Origin: Bacteroidetes bacterium UBA6161
GTDB lineage: Bacteria; Bacteroidota; Bacteroidia; NS11-12g; UBA955
Reading direction: 5' to 3'
DNA length: 32,525 bases
Assembly: GCA_002422315.1 (NCBI GenBank)
Contig: DIUJ01000083.1
Span: forward strand, 18,660 to 51,184
The position numbers and the translations under genes are program-made. The notes below the pieces were generated by a model. It was not told where the DNA came from. It saw only the letters and a list, made by a program, of their open reading frames with translations, and did no database searches. Of this stretch, positions 1-8,540 are shown one piece after another. Within the stretch, counting starts at the first letter, position 1. The number at the start of each line of letters is the position of its first letter.

Positions 1-92
1 CGGCAGGTTGGTGGCAAACACCAACTTGAGGGAAAAATTCCGAAGAAAACAGGAACTTTGTTTTTGTAGCTTCTCTTTAGCTCAAATTAGCT
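1..92. other. window edge, no gene seen
   Basis: No coding region is visible in this short stretch after the stop of the TPR gene. It contains a perfect 7-bp hairpin, GTTGGTG/CACCAAC with loop GCAAA, at 7-25. There is no convincing T-run beside it, so I do not call it a terminator. Confidence 0.4.
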
Positions 93-3062
93 TTACAATG
101 TGTTCTTTAAATCTCTAGCCAATTGTAGGATATGCTCGTCTGTATAGTTCTCTAATACAAAATTCACTGTAGCTTTAGCCTGAAAAACATCTCCTTCTCG
201 TTTGTAAATTTCTGCGAGTAAAACAAAACATCTTCCCTGCCAGTAGTAAAAAGAAGCAAACTGTTTGTTGTATTCAAAAACCATTTTCTTTGCTTCCTCA
301 CTTTTAGAGTTATCAAACAAAATTTGGGCTTTAAAGTAGAATGCTTCGGCACCATATTCATCTTTGTTTTTTTCTAAAGTTTTTTCAAAAAGTACTAGTG
401 CATCCTTGAAATTTTGTTTTTCGTAATGCAAGGTTGCAATCTTATTTTGCACTTCTCCTGATACATTCAGTGAAATATTTTCAATTAGCAGAAGTCTTCC
501 TCCTTTTTTCTCCGCTGTTTCTAGGTCGTCTAGTTCATAAGCGCAACGTAATTGACCCAAGAAAGCATTTTGCAGATTTTGTTTGTCTGAGCTATTAATC
601 TCAAGTTCACCATAGTAAACAATGGCTTCTGAATAATTCTTTTGGGCGTAATAGTATGCAGCCAATCTTTTCGCAGTTTCTTCTTTAAACTCATTTGGCC
701 TTGCTTCAATTATTTGTTTGTAATAAGGCACAGCACTTTCAAAACCAGATGTTTTTGCCATACAAGTAGCCAGGTAGAAACGAGCACTAAGATTAAATCC
801 TGCATTAGGGAAATCTTTGAGGTATTTGTTAAAGTTTTGTATTGCGCCACTACAATTTCCGTTTACATACAAATTAAAAGCTGCTTGGTATGAAACAGAA
901 TCTCTGAACGCCACGCTTATGTCTGCATTGGGTACTTTTTCTAGCCAAGCTAAATACTTGTCAGATTCTCCTCTGGAAATGTATATTCTCTCTATATAGC
1001 CAATGGCTTCTCTGGTTTCTGCGGTTCCTGGGAAATTTTGTACCAAGTATTTAAATTCATCCAAGGCTTTGTCGTCTTTCTCTTGGTTGTAATACATCAA
1101 TCCTAAGGAAAACAAACTTTTCTTAACGTATTTACTTTGGGGGAAATCGTCCAATAAATAGCGGAAATTTCTTTCTGCTTCTTGGAAATTTTCTCTCATA
1201 AGCCATTCGCTAGCTATCTCGAAAATACTGTGTTCTACCCATACCGAATTAGCAAACTCGGAAACAATTCGCTTCATTACACTAATTTTCTGAGCAGATT
1301 TGCTTTGAAGCCCAAAAATCATTCCTTGTTGGAAAAGCGCATAGTCGCTCGATGCCGCTTTTTTGCCACTGATATAGGCATAGTTTTCCAGTGCTTCATT
1401 GTTTTGATTTAGAGCATAGTAGCAATCTGCAATACGAAGTATGGCGTCGTCGTATTTGCGTATATCCTCTGGTTTTTCTTTGTTTAAACTTTTAAAACGA
1501 TTGAAATAATTGAGTGCCTCTCTGTGGTTTTTGTTTTCGTATTCGCAGTAGCCCAATGCATAGTGTACATAAGTATGGTATGGTGTTTCTTTTGCAAAAC
1601 CACTCGTCAGAAATTTATTGTAATAATTCTTAGCCAAGTCTGTTTTTTTAGAATAAAACTCTATCTCACCTAACCAAAAATTAGACAAGGCCGCAGCCAT
1701 TCCATTCTCTTTTTTAAGACTTGCTTTTGTAAAAATACTTTTAGATTCAGGTATGTTTTTATTGATAAAAAGTTCTTCGCCATGATACAGCATGATTTGG
1801 TGCAAAATACTTTTACTTTCTTCATCAGGGTTTTTAAGATTCTCTAGTATTGGTATAGCAGTCTTGTAATCATTGGTTACCAAAAAAACAGAGGCCAAAA
1901 GTTTTTGTGCTTCTCCTTGGTTTTTGGATTGAGGAAAAAAGTCTAAAAACTTATTGAAAGTAGAGATAGCTGTTTTGTAGTCGCCTTGTTCCAATGCCAG
2001 TTTGCCCAAGTTAAGCATCGCATTTTCTTTTATTTCTTTATCAAAATCGGTTCTTTGTGCTTCAAAAAATGCATTGTAGGCATTTTGTTTTTTGTTGGCT
2101 TTAAGGAAACACTCTGCCAGGTGGTAGCTAGCCAATTGCGACATTGCAGTGCCTTTGTTTGCTATAGGGCTAAAAGCCAAAAAAGCTTGGTTGCATTGGC
2201 CTGTTTTGAAATAACTGTAGCCTATTTCATACATTTCTTCCTCGTTCAGGTCGTCGTAACTAGTATATGCTTTGTTAAAATACTCCGAAGCTTTTGCAAA
2301 GTCTCTGAGTCTGTAATAAGACTTGCCTATCACTACATTTTTTTCGTTGTCTAGTTTGCCTAAGTTTACCTTGTTTGCATAGTCTATAGCCTTTTCATAA
2401 TCTCCTTTAAGGTAATACATTTGGCAAATGTATAATTTCATGGTTTGCGGCCCTTTTTCCTCTATTTTCAGAAAAGACTCTAACGCTTCGCGGTATTCCC
2501 CATTTTTGTAACACACATAGCCATAATAATACATGGCTTTTACATAGTTCCCTGTAGGTCTTAGGGTTAGGGGGTAAAAAGCATCTTTGCTTTCTTGAAA
2601 TTTGTTGTCTTGAAACAAACTGTATCCTTTTCTAAACAAAAACTCATCTGATTCTTCTCTTTCTAAAATACTTACATCCACTTGGCGATAAAATTTTGAA
2701 GCTTGCTTGTATTTGCCGCTCATGTAATAATAATCGGCAAGTTCTCTTTTCAAGAACAGAACCCTTTCGCTTTTGGGGTAGGTTTCTATAAAATTCTCCG
2801 CCGACTCTACTCCCGAAGCCTGCATTAGCCTGAGTTTAGAACTGGAAATATAGTATTTAGCCTCTATTGTATAATCTTTCCTTCTTTCTGTTTGTAGGTA
2901 TCTTTCAAAACCTCTTACAGACTTGTTATACAATTGTTTTTCGTATGAGTTTAGAGCCCTAGTAAATTCAATATCAGGGTGTTCTTGATTTAAAGTAATT
3001 TGAGAATATGCTCCAAATCCAAAGAATAGGAGTAGGCTTGTTGCAAAAATGTGCTTAAACAT
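93..3062 (-). CDS. secreted tetratricopeptide-repeat protein (989 aa)
   Basis: This is a long TPR protein, probably periplasmic or outer-membrane associated. The first 20 residues form a signal peptide (MFKHIFATSLLLFFGFGAYS, cut before QITLNQ). The rest is a nearly continuous run of 34-residue helical hairpins with TPR-type spacing, for example units with AxxYFNKAY, AISTFNKFLDFFPQSK, ALDEFKYLVQNFPGTAE and AIVYYGELE. The spacing of the later units resembles YbgF/BamD-type TPRs, which act as scaffolds in envelope complexes. No enzymatic domain is seen. The start is the ATG directly before the signal peptide. The yggS-family gene lies 71 bp upstream on the same strand, so the two may be co-transcribed. 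The partner complex is unknown. TPR identity is sure; the role is not. Confidence 0.9.
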   Translation of the reverse strand: MFKHIFATSLLLFFGFGAYSQITLNQEHPDIEFTRALNSYEKQLYNKSVRGFERYLQTERRKDYTIEAKYYISSSKLRLMQASGVESAENFIETYPKSERVLFLKRELADYYYMSGKYKQASKFYRQVDVSILEREESDEFLFRKGYSLFQDNKFQESKDAFYPLTLRPTGNYVKAMYYYGYVCYKNGEYREALESFLKIEEKGPQTMKLYICQMYYLKGDYEKAIDYANKVNLGKLDNEKNVVIGKSYYRLRDFAKASEYFNKAYTSYDDLNEEEMYEIGYSYFKTGQCNQAFLAFSPIANKGTAMSQLASYHLAECFLKANKKQNAYNAFFEAQRTDFDKEIKENAMLNLGKLALEQGDYKTAISTFNKFLDFFPQSKNQGEAQKLLASVFLVTNDYKTAIPILENLKNPDEESKSILHQIMLYHGEELFINKNIPESKSIFTKASLKKENGMAAALSNFWLGEIEFYSKKTDLAKNYYNKFLTSGFAKETPYHTYVHYALGYCEYENKNHREALNYFNRFKSLNKEKPEDIRKYDDAILRIADCYYALNQNNEALENYAYISGKKAASSDYALFQQGMIFGLQSKSAQKISVMKRIVSEFANSVWVEHSIFEIASEWLMRENFQEAERNFRYLLDDFPQSKYVKKSLFSLGLMYYNQEKDDKALDEFKYLVQNFPGTAETREAIGYIERIYISRGESDKYLAWLEKVPNADISVAFRDSVSYQAAFNLYVNGNCSGAIQNFNKYLKDFPNAGFNLSARFYLATCMAKTSGFESAVPYYKQIIEARPNEFKEETAKRLAAYYYAQKNYSEAIVYYGELEINSSDKQNLQNAFLGQLRCAYELDDLETAEKKGGRLLLIENISLNVSGEVQNKIATLHYEKQNFKDALVLFEKTLEKNKDEYGAEAFYFKAQILFDNSKSEEAKKMVFEYNKQFASFYYWQGRCFVLLAEIYKREGDVFQAKATVNFVLENYTDEHILQLARDLKNTL

Positions 3063-3133
3063 AGTTCAAATAACGTATGTTTAAACAAATGCTGTGTAAG
3101 TGAATTGTAAACAGATGTGGAAATCGGAAGGAC

Positions 3134-3787
3134 TTATGCAAAAAGAGCAGAACCAATGCGCAGCATCGTAGCTCCTTCTTCTATAGCTATTTCGTAGTCT
3201 CCACTCATGCCCATACACAGTTCCTTAAATTCAGCATTATTTTCAAAATATTGCCTTTTAAATTCTTGGAAACAAGTGGCCAAATACTTAAATTCTTGTC
3301 GGGTTTGCTGTGTATTTTCGGTAAGAGTTCCCATGCCCATAATTCCTGCTAGCACTATATTAGGGTACAGATCTATTTGCATAAATTTTTGTATAATTTC
3401 TGCTGCTTCCTGTTTTTCTAGTCCAAATTTACTTTCTTCTTCTGCAATTTTTATTTGTAAAAGTACATTTACTTTTCGGTTTATACTTGCAGCTTGTTTT
3501 TGTATTTCTTGCAGCAGTTTTTCGCTATCTACAGAATGTATGGTATGCACAAAGGGCATTATTTGTTTCACCTTGTTGGTTTGCAAATGACCGATTAAAT
3601 GCCATTCAATATCCTGGGGCAATTCCTCTCTTCGCTGCAGGAGATTTTGCACTCTATTTTCCGCAAATTTTCTTTGTCCGAGAGTGTATAGAGCCATTAT
3701 TTCCTCTGTAGTTCTAAATTTAGAAACTGCAATTAGTTGAACCTGTGCAGGTATTTTTTCTCTAACCAATTCAAAGGCGCTTTTCAT
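3134..3787 (-). CDS. yggS: YggS-family pyridoxal-phosphate homeostasis protein
   Basis: At 217 aa the protein has the usual length of the YggS/PLPBP family, single-domain TIM-barrel PLP-binding proteins that keep free PLP and vitamin B6 balanced in the cytoplasm. The PLP lysine is expected at K23 in LIAVSKFRT. Other family signatures are FAENRVQNL, WHLIGHLQTNKVK, and the C-terminal GMSGDYEIAIEEGATMLRIG, which binds the phosphate. The start ATG lies 4 nt from a candidate TACCTTTG -7 promoter box, so the transcript may have almost no leader. It is followed at 71 bp by the TPR gene. It marks the left core-genome edge of the accessory island. Function is assigned from the family. Confidence 0.95.
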   Translation of the reverse strand: MKSAFELVREKIPAQVQLIAVSKFRTTEEIMALYTLGQRKFAENRVQNLLQRREELPQDIEWHLIGHLQTNKVKQIMPFVHTIHSVDSEKLLQEIQKQAASINRKVNVLLQIKIAEEESKFGLEKQEAAEIIQKFMQIDLYPNIVLAGIMGMGTLTENTQQTRQEFKYLATCFQEFKRQYFENNAEFKELCMGMSGDYEIAIEEGATMLRIGSALFA

Positions 3788-3791
3788 GTCG

Positions 3792-3799
3792 CAAAGGTA
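3792..3799 (-). promoter_or_regulatory. candidate -7 box (TACCTTTG) for yggS
   Basis: On the minus strand this is TACCTTTG, which matches the Bacteroidota -7 consensus TAnnTTTG. A possible -33 TTG lies at 3816-3818 with a 16-nt gap, shorter than the usual 19-21, so the -33 is weak. The predicted transcription start would fall at or next to the ATG. Confidence 0.45.
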
Positions 3800-3823
3800 G
3801 TTTTTTTCGGTCGAACAACGGGC

Positions 3824-4990
3824 TTACAAAGATTCGTCTAAAATCTTTTCAGCTTGTCTCCAACCCACTATAGTTTCCATACTGCGAGCTTGTACCTCGT
3901 CCATTGTGTTATATAAAAAGTGTTTGAAAGCGAATTGTTGGTTTAAGGAATCCAAATAGTGTAGTGATTTTAGAAACTCAGACTTTACAGTTTCAGAAGC
4001 TTTTATTTCAATGAGTTTTATTTCTAATCCTTTTTCAATCAATAAATCAATTTCGTTGCCATTGCTATCCCTCCAAAAGTAAAAGGGGTATTGCAAACCT
4101 TTATTTTTATAGGCTTTCAAAATTTCAAGTATTCCATAGTTTTCAAACAAAGCCCCTTTGAATTTAGAGGTAGTTAAATCCGAATCTTTTTCAATTCCCA
4201 ATAGGTAGGAAACTAATCCTGTATCATAAAAGTACAATTTCGGAGTTTTGACAAGGCGTTTGGAAAAATTCTGATGCCATGGATTCAGCGTAAAAACAAT
4301 ATAGCTTGTTTCCAATACCGATAGCCACTTTTGTAAGGTTTTCACATCTACACCCAATTCTTTCGAAATGGAAGTAAGGTTCAATAGCTGTCCCACCCTA
4401 TAAGCCAAGAGTTGAACATACTTTCTGAATAAACTTAAATCTTGGACATTTACAATGCTTCTTACATCTCTTTCTATGTAGGTTTTTATATAATTAGGAT
4501 AATAATCTGAGGGTGAAATTTCCTTGTCATATATTCTAGGATATCCACCCGCAAGCATAGAATTAAAACAATCTTTTTTACCTACCTCTTTTAATTCTTG
4601 TTGGGAAAGAGGGAGTAATTCCATCATATATACACGACCTGCAAGTGTTTGGGTAATTTTTTCTAAAAGTTGAAAGTTTTGAGAGCCACTTAAAATATAT
4701 ACGCCCGTTTCATCTAGTGCATCCACCACTCCTTGAATGTAGGAAAACAAAGAAGGTGTTTTTTGAATTTCATCAAAAATCACATGTTTATTGTATAGTT
4801 TTAAAAAACCCTTGGGGTCTGTTTCTGCAAAAAGGGCATTGTCAGGATCTTCAAGACTCACATAACGGTAATTTTTAAAAATCATTTTACTAAGCGTGGT
4901 TTTTCCCGATTGCCTTGGTCCCACAAGTGCTATCACTGGAAATTTTTTTGCCATTTCAAGTATTTTATCCGTTGCTTGCCTTTGTATCAC
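3824..4990 (-). CDS. AAA_14/DUF4143 ATP-binding protein
   Basis: This 388-aa protein belongs to the widespread ATPase family with an N-terminal AAA_14 domain and a C-terminal DUF4143 domain. Walker A is GPRQSGKTT at residues 24-32, Walker B is HVIFDEIQ near 69-76, and the sensor segment is LSGSQN near 100-105. The C-terminal part (about 200-345) contains the restriction-endonuclease-like fold seen in DUF4143 proteins, with FYFWRDSNGNEIDLLIE and IKLIEIKAS resembling a D...ExK pair. The cellular role of the family is not established. The start codon is GTG; no ATG is available upstream before an in-frame stop, and family members usually begin at this point. A TATATTTG box lies 4 nt upstream, suggesting a nearly leaderless mRNA. 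Four 22-bp direct repeats precede it. Confidence 0.85.
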   Translation of the reverse strand: MIQRQATDKILEMAKKFPVIALVGPRQSGKTTLSKMIFKNYRYVSLEDPDNALFAETDPKGFLKLYNKHVIFDEIQKTPSLFSYIQGVVDALDETGVYILSGSQNFQLLEKITQTLAGRVYMMELLPLSQQELKEVGKKDCFNSMLAGGYPRIYDKEISPSDYYPNYIKTYIERDVRSIVNVQDLSLFRKYVQLLAYRVGQLLNLTSISKELGVDVKTLQKWLSVLETSYIVFTLNPWHQNFSKRLVKTPKLYFYDTGLVSYLLGIEKDSDLTTSKFKGALFENYGILEILKAYKNKGLQYPFYFWRDSNGNEIDLLIEKGLEIKLIEIKASETVKSEFLKSLHYLDSLNQQFAFKHFLYNTMDEVQARSMETIVGWRQAEKILDESL

Positions 4991-4994
4991 TCTG

Positions 4995-5002
4995 CAAATA
5001 TA
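4995..5002 (-). promoter_or_regulatory. candidate -7 box (TATATTTG) for the DUF4143 ATPase
   Basis: Minus-strand TATATTTG matches TAnnTTTG and ends 4 nt before the GTG start. No TTTG-type -33 is seen at the normal distance; that position is occupied by the tandem repeats at 5003-5091. Confidence 0.4.
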
Positions 5003-5091
5003 TGCAAATCTGGAATTTTATCTATGTAAATCTGGAATATTATCTATGTAATTTTGGAATTTTGTTTATGTAAATATGGAATTTGTCTCTA
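5003..5091. repeat. four tandem 22-bp repeats upstream of the ATPase gene
   Basis: Units begin at 5003, 5025, 5047 and 5069 (22, 22, 22 and 23 bp), each with the pattern TGtAAATcTGGAAT then a T/A-rich tail ending in TTA or CTA. Units 1 and 2 differ at two positions; units 3 and 4 are more diverged. They sit directly behind the candidate promoter of the minus-strand ATPase gene, one unit being about two helical turns, so they could be repeated protein-binding sites. No spacer DNA is present, so this is not a CRISPR array. Confidence 0.75.
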
Positions 5092-5130
5092 TATCAGGTT
5101 TTTTGTAGTGGAAACTAAGGAGAAATAAAA

Positions 5131-6150
5131 TTATTCAAGTCCCACCTCTGCATCATATCTTTTTATCAAATTGTCATAGTCCGCCATTAGTTTAGTTGCT
5201 AATGCTTTTCTGGACAAACGACCATACACCTCCCAATCAATAGCTTGGTCTTTTAGAATGTCGTTAATTTTTAGATAACCGAAGGATATTTTACCAATAT
5301 ATATACTTCCAAAATAGAAAGAAAGAGAGGCGGAAATTCCAGTTATATCCAATGAATTAGTTTCTATAATCAAGAATATTATCGGCAAATCTTTAGAAAT
5401 TGAATCTTTTTGTTTCGCCCATTTCATAGCTGAATCTATGTTGTAATTAGAGGGTTCTATTTGATTTAAGCTCTCAATATTACAATAATACAATATGGAA
5501 TCCTTGTTTAAATATTGAGTAAAGGAGTCGTTCAAATACACTTTATATTTGGCAGATAGTGTTAGTTTTCTAATTTTGTGATTAAACTCATCTATTATGT
5601 TAATTGCAGATGAGTGGATTTTTCTACGTGAGTAAATGTTGTTTTTTCTAAATAAATTTAGGTATAACTTTACATCTTCGTCAACCACAGCCAATACTTC
5701 TGAAAGGCTTATCCTAATTTGCGGAGAAACTTTTATGTATATTCCTATATCCGACATTTCGTTGCCTTTATAATCATACTCATTAAACTCTAAGGAGTCA
5801 TTTTTCAATACAATTGAATCATAATTGTAAAATTCAAACAACCTGTCAAACTCTTGTTTTTTCAACTTCTCATAATTGGATTCAATTCCAAAACGTTGCC
5901 CTGATTTATATAAAGTATCCGCTTTGCTTTTTATAATTGCCATCATATTATCCCCCTTAGAGTTAAAGGCAGAAATTTTATTGTTGTAGAGGTTCTGTTC
6001 CAAAATATTCAACAAATTTTGATGCTGAATAGATGCCCAAAGGCCAATATCTTTACATTCAATCTTTGTTATTACCATTTTGTTATTTGAAAATGAGAAA
6101 ATTGTCAACGACATTAAAAACGAAATTGCTATTATTTTCTTCATGAACAT
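5131..6150 (-). CDS. secreted protein of unknown function (339 aa)
   Basis: I do not recognise this family. An N-terminal signal peptide is clear (KKIIAISFLMSLTIFSFS followed by NNK), so the protein is exported. Two starts are possible: ATG at 6150 (MFMKK) and ATG at 6144 (MKK); the second gives the more typical signal peptide. The mature part is rich in K, N, D, S and I with no cysteine clusters or enzymatic motif that I can see. It mixes charged helices with segments such as DLPIIFLIIETNS and ASLSFYFGSIYIGKISFGYLKIND that look like beta strands. The neighbours are an ATPase downstream and a gene-poor stretch upstream. Codon use is AT-rich like the rest of the island. Confidence 0.75.
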   Translation of the reverse strand: MFMKKIIAISFLMSLTIFSFSNNKMVITKIECKDIGLWASIQHQNLLNILEQNLYNNKISAFNSKGDNMMAIIKSKADTLYKSGQRFGIESNYEKLKKQEFDRLFEFYNYDSIVLKNDSLEFNEYDYKGNEMSDIGIYIKVSPQIRISLSEVLAVVDEDVKLYLNLFRKNNIYSRRKIHSSAINIIDEFNHKIRKLTLSAKYKVYLNDSFTQYLNKDSILYYCNIESLNQIEPSNYNIDSAMKWAKQKDSISKDLPIIFLIIETNSLDITGISASLSFYFGSIYIGKISFGYLKINDILKDQAIDWEVYGRLSRKALATKLMADYDNLIKRYDAEVGLE

Positions 6151-6532
6151 GTTTTTTATTTTATATCTACGAAATTACAATTTTGATTGTTGAAAAAAAC
6201 CAATAGTTTGTTTTTTTAGTTTTTACGGGTTGCAAATTTCAGCCTAAGTGTAGAGTTTTTTTATTCTTGTTGGTAATAATTGGGGTAGGGGGCGCGCACC
6301 CTTAAGTTTTTGTCTCCAACAAAAGAGTGTAGCCTCCCATTCTCCGAAGGAGAAAAATTTCCATAGCTCTGGGTTTAAACACGGGGTATACAATGAAAAC
6401 GGAATGATGTTTTTAGTACGTGTCCCAAACAAAGTTTGCGGGATTTTTTGCCTTTCCTTGCAAAAAAGATGACAAAAAGATTAGGTAAAATCGGGTTTAT
6501 ATCATATTGACTATTTAATATTTACGAGTTGA

Positions 6533-6708
6533 TGGTCATAAAACCAGCAAGGGCGCAAAATTGGGGACAAGAGTAGGAAAAAAACAAGGGCGGAAAATAT
6601 TAGGTTCGTTATCCTCACTCCATTGCCGTCCTTCGATACACCAGCCTATGGCTGTCACTCAGGATGACAATGGTATTTTATTTTGTGCCATTGTTGGTCA
6701 TAAAACCA
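6533..6708. repeat. two copies of TGGTCATAAAACCA
   Basis: The 14-bp palindrome-like motif TGGTCATAAAACCA (TGGT/ACCA arms) occurs exactly at 6533-6546 and again at 6695-6708. The two copies flank the structured element at 6620-6673, which could make them the ends or target duplications of a small element. Confidence 0.55.
6620..6673. repeat. two-tier palindromic intergenic element
   Basis: The outer arms CCATTGCCGTCCT (6620-6632) and AGGATGACAATGG (6661-6673) pair over 13 positions if two G-U-type pairs are allowed. An inner hairpin CAGCC/GGCTG with loop TAT lies at 6642-6654. The layout resembles REP or MITE-like small mobile repeats. One copy only is seen in this window. Confidence 0.5.
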
Positions 6709-6772
6709 ATTGCGTGATGTTAAATTGAACTCATATACTTTCGCTTAGGGCAATACAATGTTATAGCCCGTT

Positions 6773-7606
6773 TTATTTGAAATAGTTTTCAATTTCATCG
6801 TTATAATTCAAAGCTTGTATTGAATTAATAATTTTAATTTCTTTTTTGGGATTGTTTAGAATAATGCCATATAGAATGGAATCGCAATCAATCATTTTTG
6901 GACAGTCTATGCAATCTGTAATTTCAATATATCTTTTTGAGATTATTTCAATGTTAAAAGAATTAAATTTGGGATTTGTATTTAAAAAGTCAATGGTATT
7001 GGAAATTGCAAAACCAAAATCAGAATCAATTTCAAATTTTCCATCTTCCTCCTTTAAAGATTCAAACTTCTTTTCACTAGGCCTTATAAATATAATAGAC
7101 TTTCCACTTATTTTTTCACGGTTTTCCATGAATTCATTTTCATCTTCATTCTCAATATATTGAGTGAAGATTGTTGGATAACTCATTTTCCATTTTTTTA
7201 ATTTTGAATTCCACAGCAAATAAGGGCCATCAAAACCTTTCAAAAAAACTATTTCAAATTCCCCTTTTAGGTTAGTTTCGTAACTTGGTTTTGTTCCCAA
7301 CATATCCATTGTGAAACCTAATTTTTTGAGAGTCTGACTATCATTATTATCGGGTAGTTTATTGTATTTAATTTGGTATGTATATATGTTTTTAAGCAAA
7401 GAATTACCAAGTTCAATTTCACTTTTTCTTTTCACTTCCAAAGGAAGATTACAATAAACAACAACAAGAAGTATTGATAAAATAAATATTGAAATTAGTA
7501 TTTTTAAAACTTTCCTCAAGGTATATTTTTTGGGTAAAATTGTTGTAAGTTTACTTGCCCATAATGGACGGAATAACAAGTCAAATAAACTTCGTTTCGT
7601 TTTCAA
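6773..7606 (-). CDS. membrane-anchored protein of unknown function, possibly 5'-truncated
   Basis: I do not recognise this 277-aa protein. It has a short basic N-terminus, then one membrane segment (about residues 32-50, VLKILISIFILSILLVVVY) and an extracytoplasmic part. The segment just after the membrane helix, with ELGNSLLKNIYTYQIKYNKLPDN, resembles the start of pilin-like or small solute-binding periplasmic domains where a helix is followed by a short strand region; this is a weak impression. The frame stays open upstream to 7736 without any ATG, and the annotated start at 7606 is TTG. Either TTG is used, or the true 5' end was lost, perhaps when the neighbouring cassette arrived. GTTATAGCCCG at 6760-6770, just beyond the stop, resembles the arms of the cassettes next door. 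Confidence 0.65.
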   Translation of the reverse strand: MKTKRSLFDLLFRPLWASKLTTILPKKYTLRKVLKILISIFILSILLVVVYCNLPLEVKRKSEIELGNSLLKNIYTYQIKYNKLPDNNDSQTLKKLGFTMDMLGTKPSYETNLKGEFEIVFLKGFDGPYLLWNSKLKKWKMSYPTIFTQYIENEDENEFMENREKISGKSIIFIRPSEKKFESLKEEDGKFEIDSDFGFAISNTIDFLNTNPKFNSFNIEIISKRYIEITDCIDCPKMIDCDSILYGIILNNPKKEIKIINSIQALNYNDEIENYFK

Positions 7607-7714
7607 AAATAGGGAAAAACTAATCCATTTAGTTTTATTGAAACGCCTTTGTTTTGAATAAATTTTTCTAACCCCCCAAAGGCCTCTTTTAAAAGCCTTG
7701 AATGGAATTATATT
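7607..7714. other. AT-rich junction between cassette array and membrane-protein gene
   Basis: This is the stretch between the TTG start of the membrane-protein gene and the first recognisable cassette boundary repeat. Unlike the other boundaries it lacks the promoter module. A small inverted pair AAGGC/GCCTT lies near 7678-7699. The frame of the membrane-protein gene runs through it without a start codon. Confidence 0.4.
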
Positions 7715-7786
7715 ATTGACGAAAATTCTGCTTTTTTACGGTTTTAAAGGAGTTGTGCAACAGCTACTGAAGTTATCTGCTGGCTT
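7715..7786 (-). repeat. cassette boundary copy A: 3' module plus 3' arm of the helicase unit
   Basis: The core 7726-7766 matches the other two copies (11376-11416 and 13431-13471) nearly base for base, including TTCTGCTTTTTTACGG. It differs at a few places, with GTTGTGCAAC in place of the palindrome GTTGCGCAAC. It is followed by the arm GTTATCTGCTGGCTT at 7772-7786, which ends 4 nt before the stop codon of the WYL segment. The promoter module found in the other boundaries is absent on the far side. Confidence 0.75.
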
Positions 7787-7790
7787 TATT

Positions 7791-8141
7791 TCATTCTGTC
7801 CAAAACTCAATTGTCTTAGGGTTTATTACAAGTTCTGAAATTCGGTCAAGGTTAAATGTTCTTTCTTCTTCACGCATATAGCAATAACCAAAAACACATA
7901 AAGAATCGTATTGTCCGATTACTTTAAATCCTTTTGGTTTTATAGTTCTTAAACTTTGAATACCACCATCAAACTGCACTGAATTATGATAATTGAACTT
8001 TACATTTACTTCAAAATCTATGGCTAATTGAAGATAACTTTTAAGCGTTGTTTTGCTTGATGATTTTATCTTATTCTCCTTTGTTGTAAACTGACTTTTT
8101 AAATGTGATAAATATTGACCTTTCAATTTTATTGCGTCCAC
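7791..8141 (-). CDS. WYL-like domain segment, in frame with the upstream helicase
   Basis: The 116-residue frame opens with TPR-like sequence (residues 1-16, DAIKLKGQYLSHLK) and then gives a WYL-like domain: VKFNYHN, GGIQSLRTIKPKGFKVIG, SLCVFGYCYMREEERTF and LDRISEL fit the WYL pattern of a five-strand barrel with a conserved arginine-rich end. WYL domains bind nucleic acid or ligand and often regulate defence genes. There is no ATG; the first possible start is GTG at 8141. In the same frame, only 7 sense codons separate it from the TAA at 8163-8165, and the residues there (LSVNPND before VDAIKLKG) complete a TPR unit. It therefore looks like the C-terminus of a longer protein interrupted by nonsense codons. 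Confidence 0.55.
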   Translation of the reverse strand: MDAIKLKGQYLSHLKSQFTTKENKIKSSSKTTLKSYLQLAIDFEVNVKFNYHNSVQFDGGIQSLRTIKPKGFKVIGQYDSLCVFGYCYMREEERTFNLDRISELVINPKTIEFWTE

Positions 8142-8162
8142 ATCGTTCGGATTTACTGATAA

Positions 8163-8486
8163 TTACCTATTTATAAACTCAATAGATTTTATAATATCGT
8201 TAGATTTAAAATAAGCTTGTGCTAACCAATAGTTAACCGAGTCTCTATTTGGTTTTATTTCGTTAAATTTCAGCCAATCACGAACAGAATTGTCATACTT
8301 TTTTAAGTCATAGTGAACGCTACCTCTCCAATAATAAGCGTAAGCATTTGAGGCATCTTTTGAAATTGATTTGTCATAATTTAGTAAAGCATTTTGTAAA
8401 TTATTTTTTTGTTCAAATGACCTGCCTAATTGATAGTATACATCAGAACTGCCAGACTCACTTGATAAATACTTTTCAAAATACAC
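8163..8486 (-). CDS. TPR segment between two in-frame TAA codons
   Basis: This frame encodes about three TPR units: VYYQLGRSFEQKNNLQNALL, AYAYYWRGSVHYDLKKYDNS and VNYWLAQAYFKSNDIIKSIE. The only usual start is GTG at 8486, but TPR-like sequence (FKVLATEFYNKEDFENAI) continues upstream to the TAA at 8541-8543 that ends the helicase, in the same frame, with no ATG. The likely original protein ran from the helicase through this segment and on into the WYL-like domain. Alternatives are a remnant of a separate TPR gene, or translation from GTG. The ending TAA is at 8163-8165. Confidence 0.5.
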   Translation of the reverse strand: MYFEKYLSSESGSSDVYYQLGRSFEQKNNLQNALLNYDKSISKDASNAYAYYWRGSVHYDLKKYDNSVRDWLKFNEIKPNRDSVNYWLAQAYFKSNDIIKSIEFINR

Positions 8487-8540
8487 TATCGCATTTTCAA
8501 AATCTTCTTTATTATAAAATTCCGTAGCCAGAACTTTAAA

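Larger units (their letters stand above)
6151..6772. other. 622-bp gene-poor stretch with palindromic elements
   Basis: I see no credible gene here. A 62-codon open frame at 6244-6432 on the minus strand reads through repeat-like DNA and looks accidental. The stretch holds small hairpins (TCTCC/GGAGA near 6340-6352; TTTTTTGC/GCAAAAAA at 6444-6467), a larger two-tier palindrome at 6620-6673, and two copies of a 14-bp motif at 6533-6546 and 6695-6708. It resembles a resting place for small intergenic repeats, or decayed cassette boundaries. Confidence 0.6.

Noticed and set aside
5003..5091. possible CRISPR array
   Set aside because: The repeats are directly joined without unique spacers, and no cas gene is present.
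6244..6432. 62-codon open frame on the minus strand
   Set aside because: It crosses palindromic intergenic DNA, and its residue make-up (many W, L, P, R) does not resemble the neighbouring proteins.
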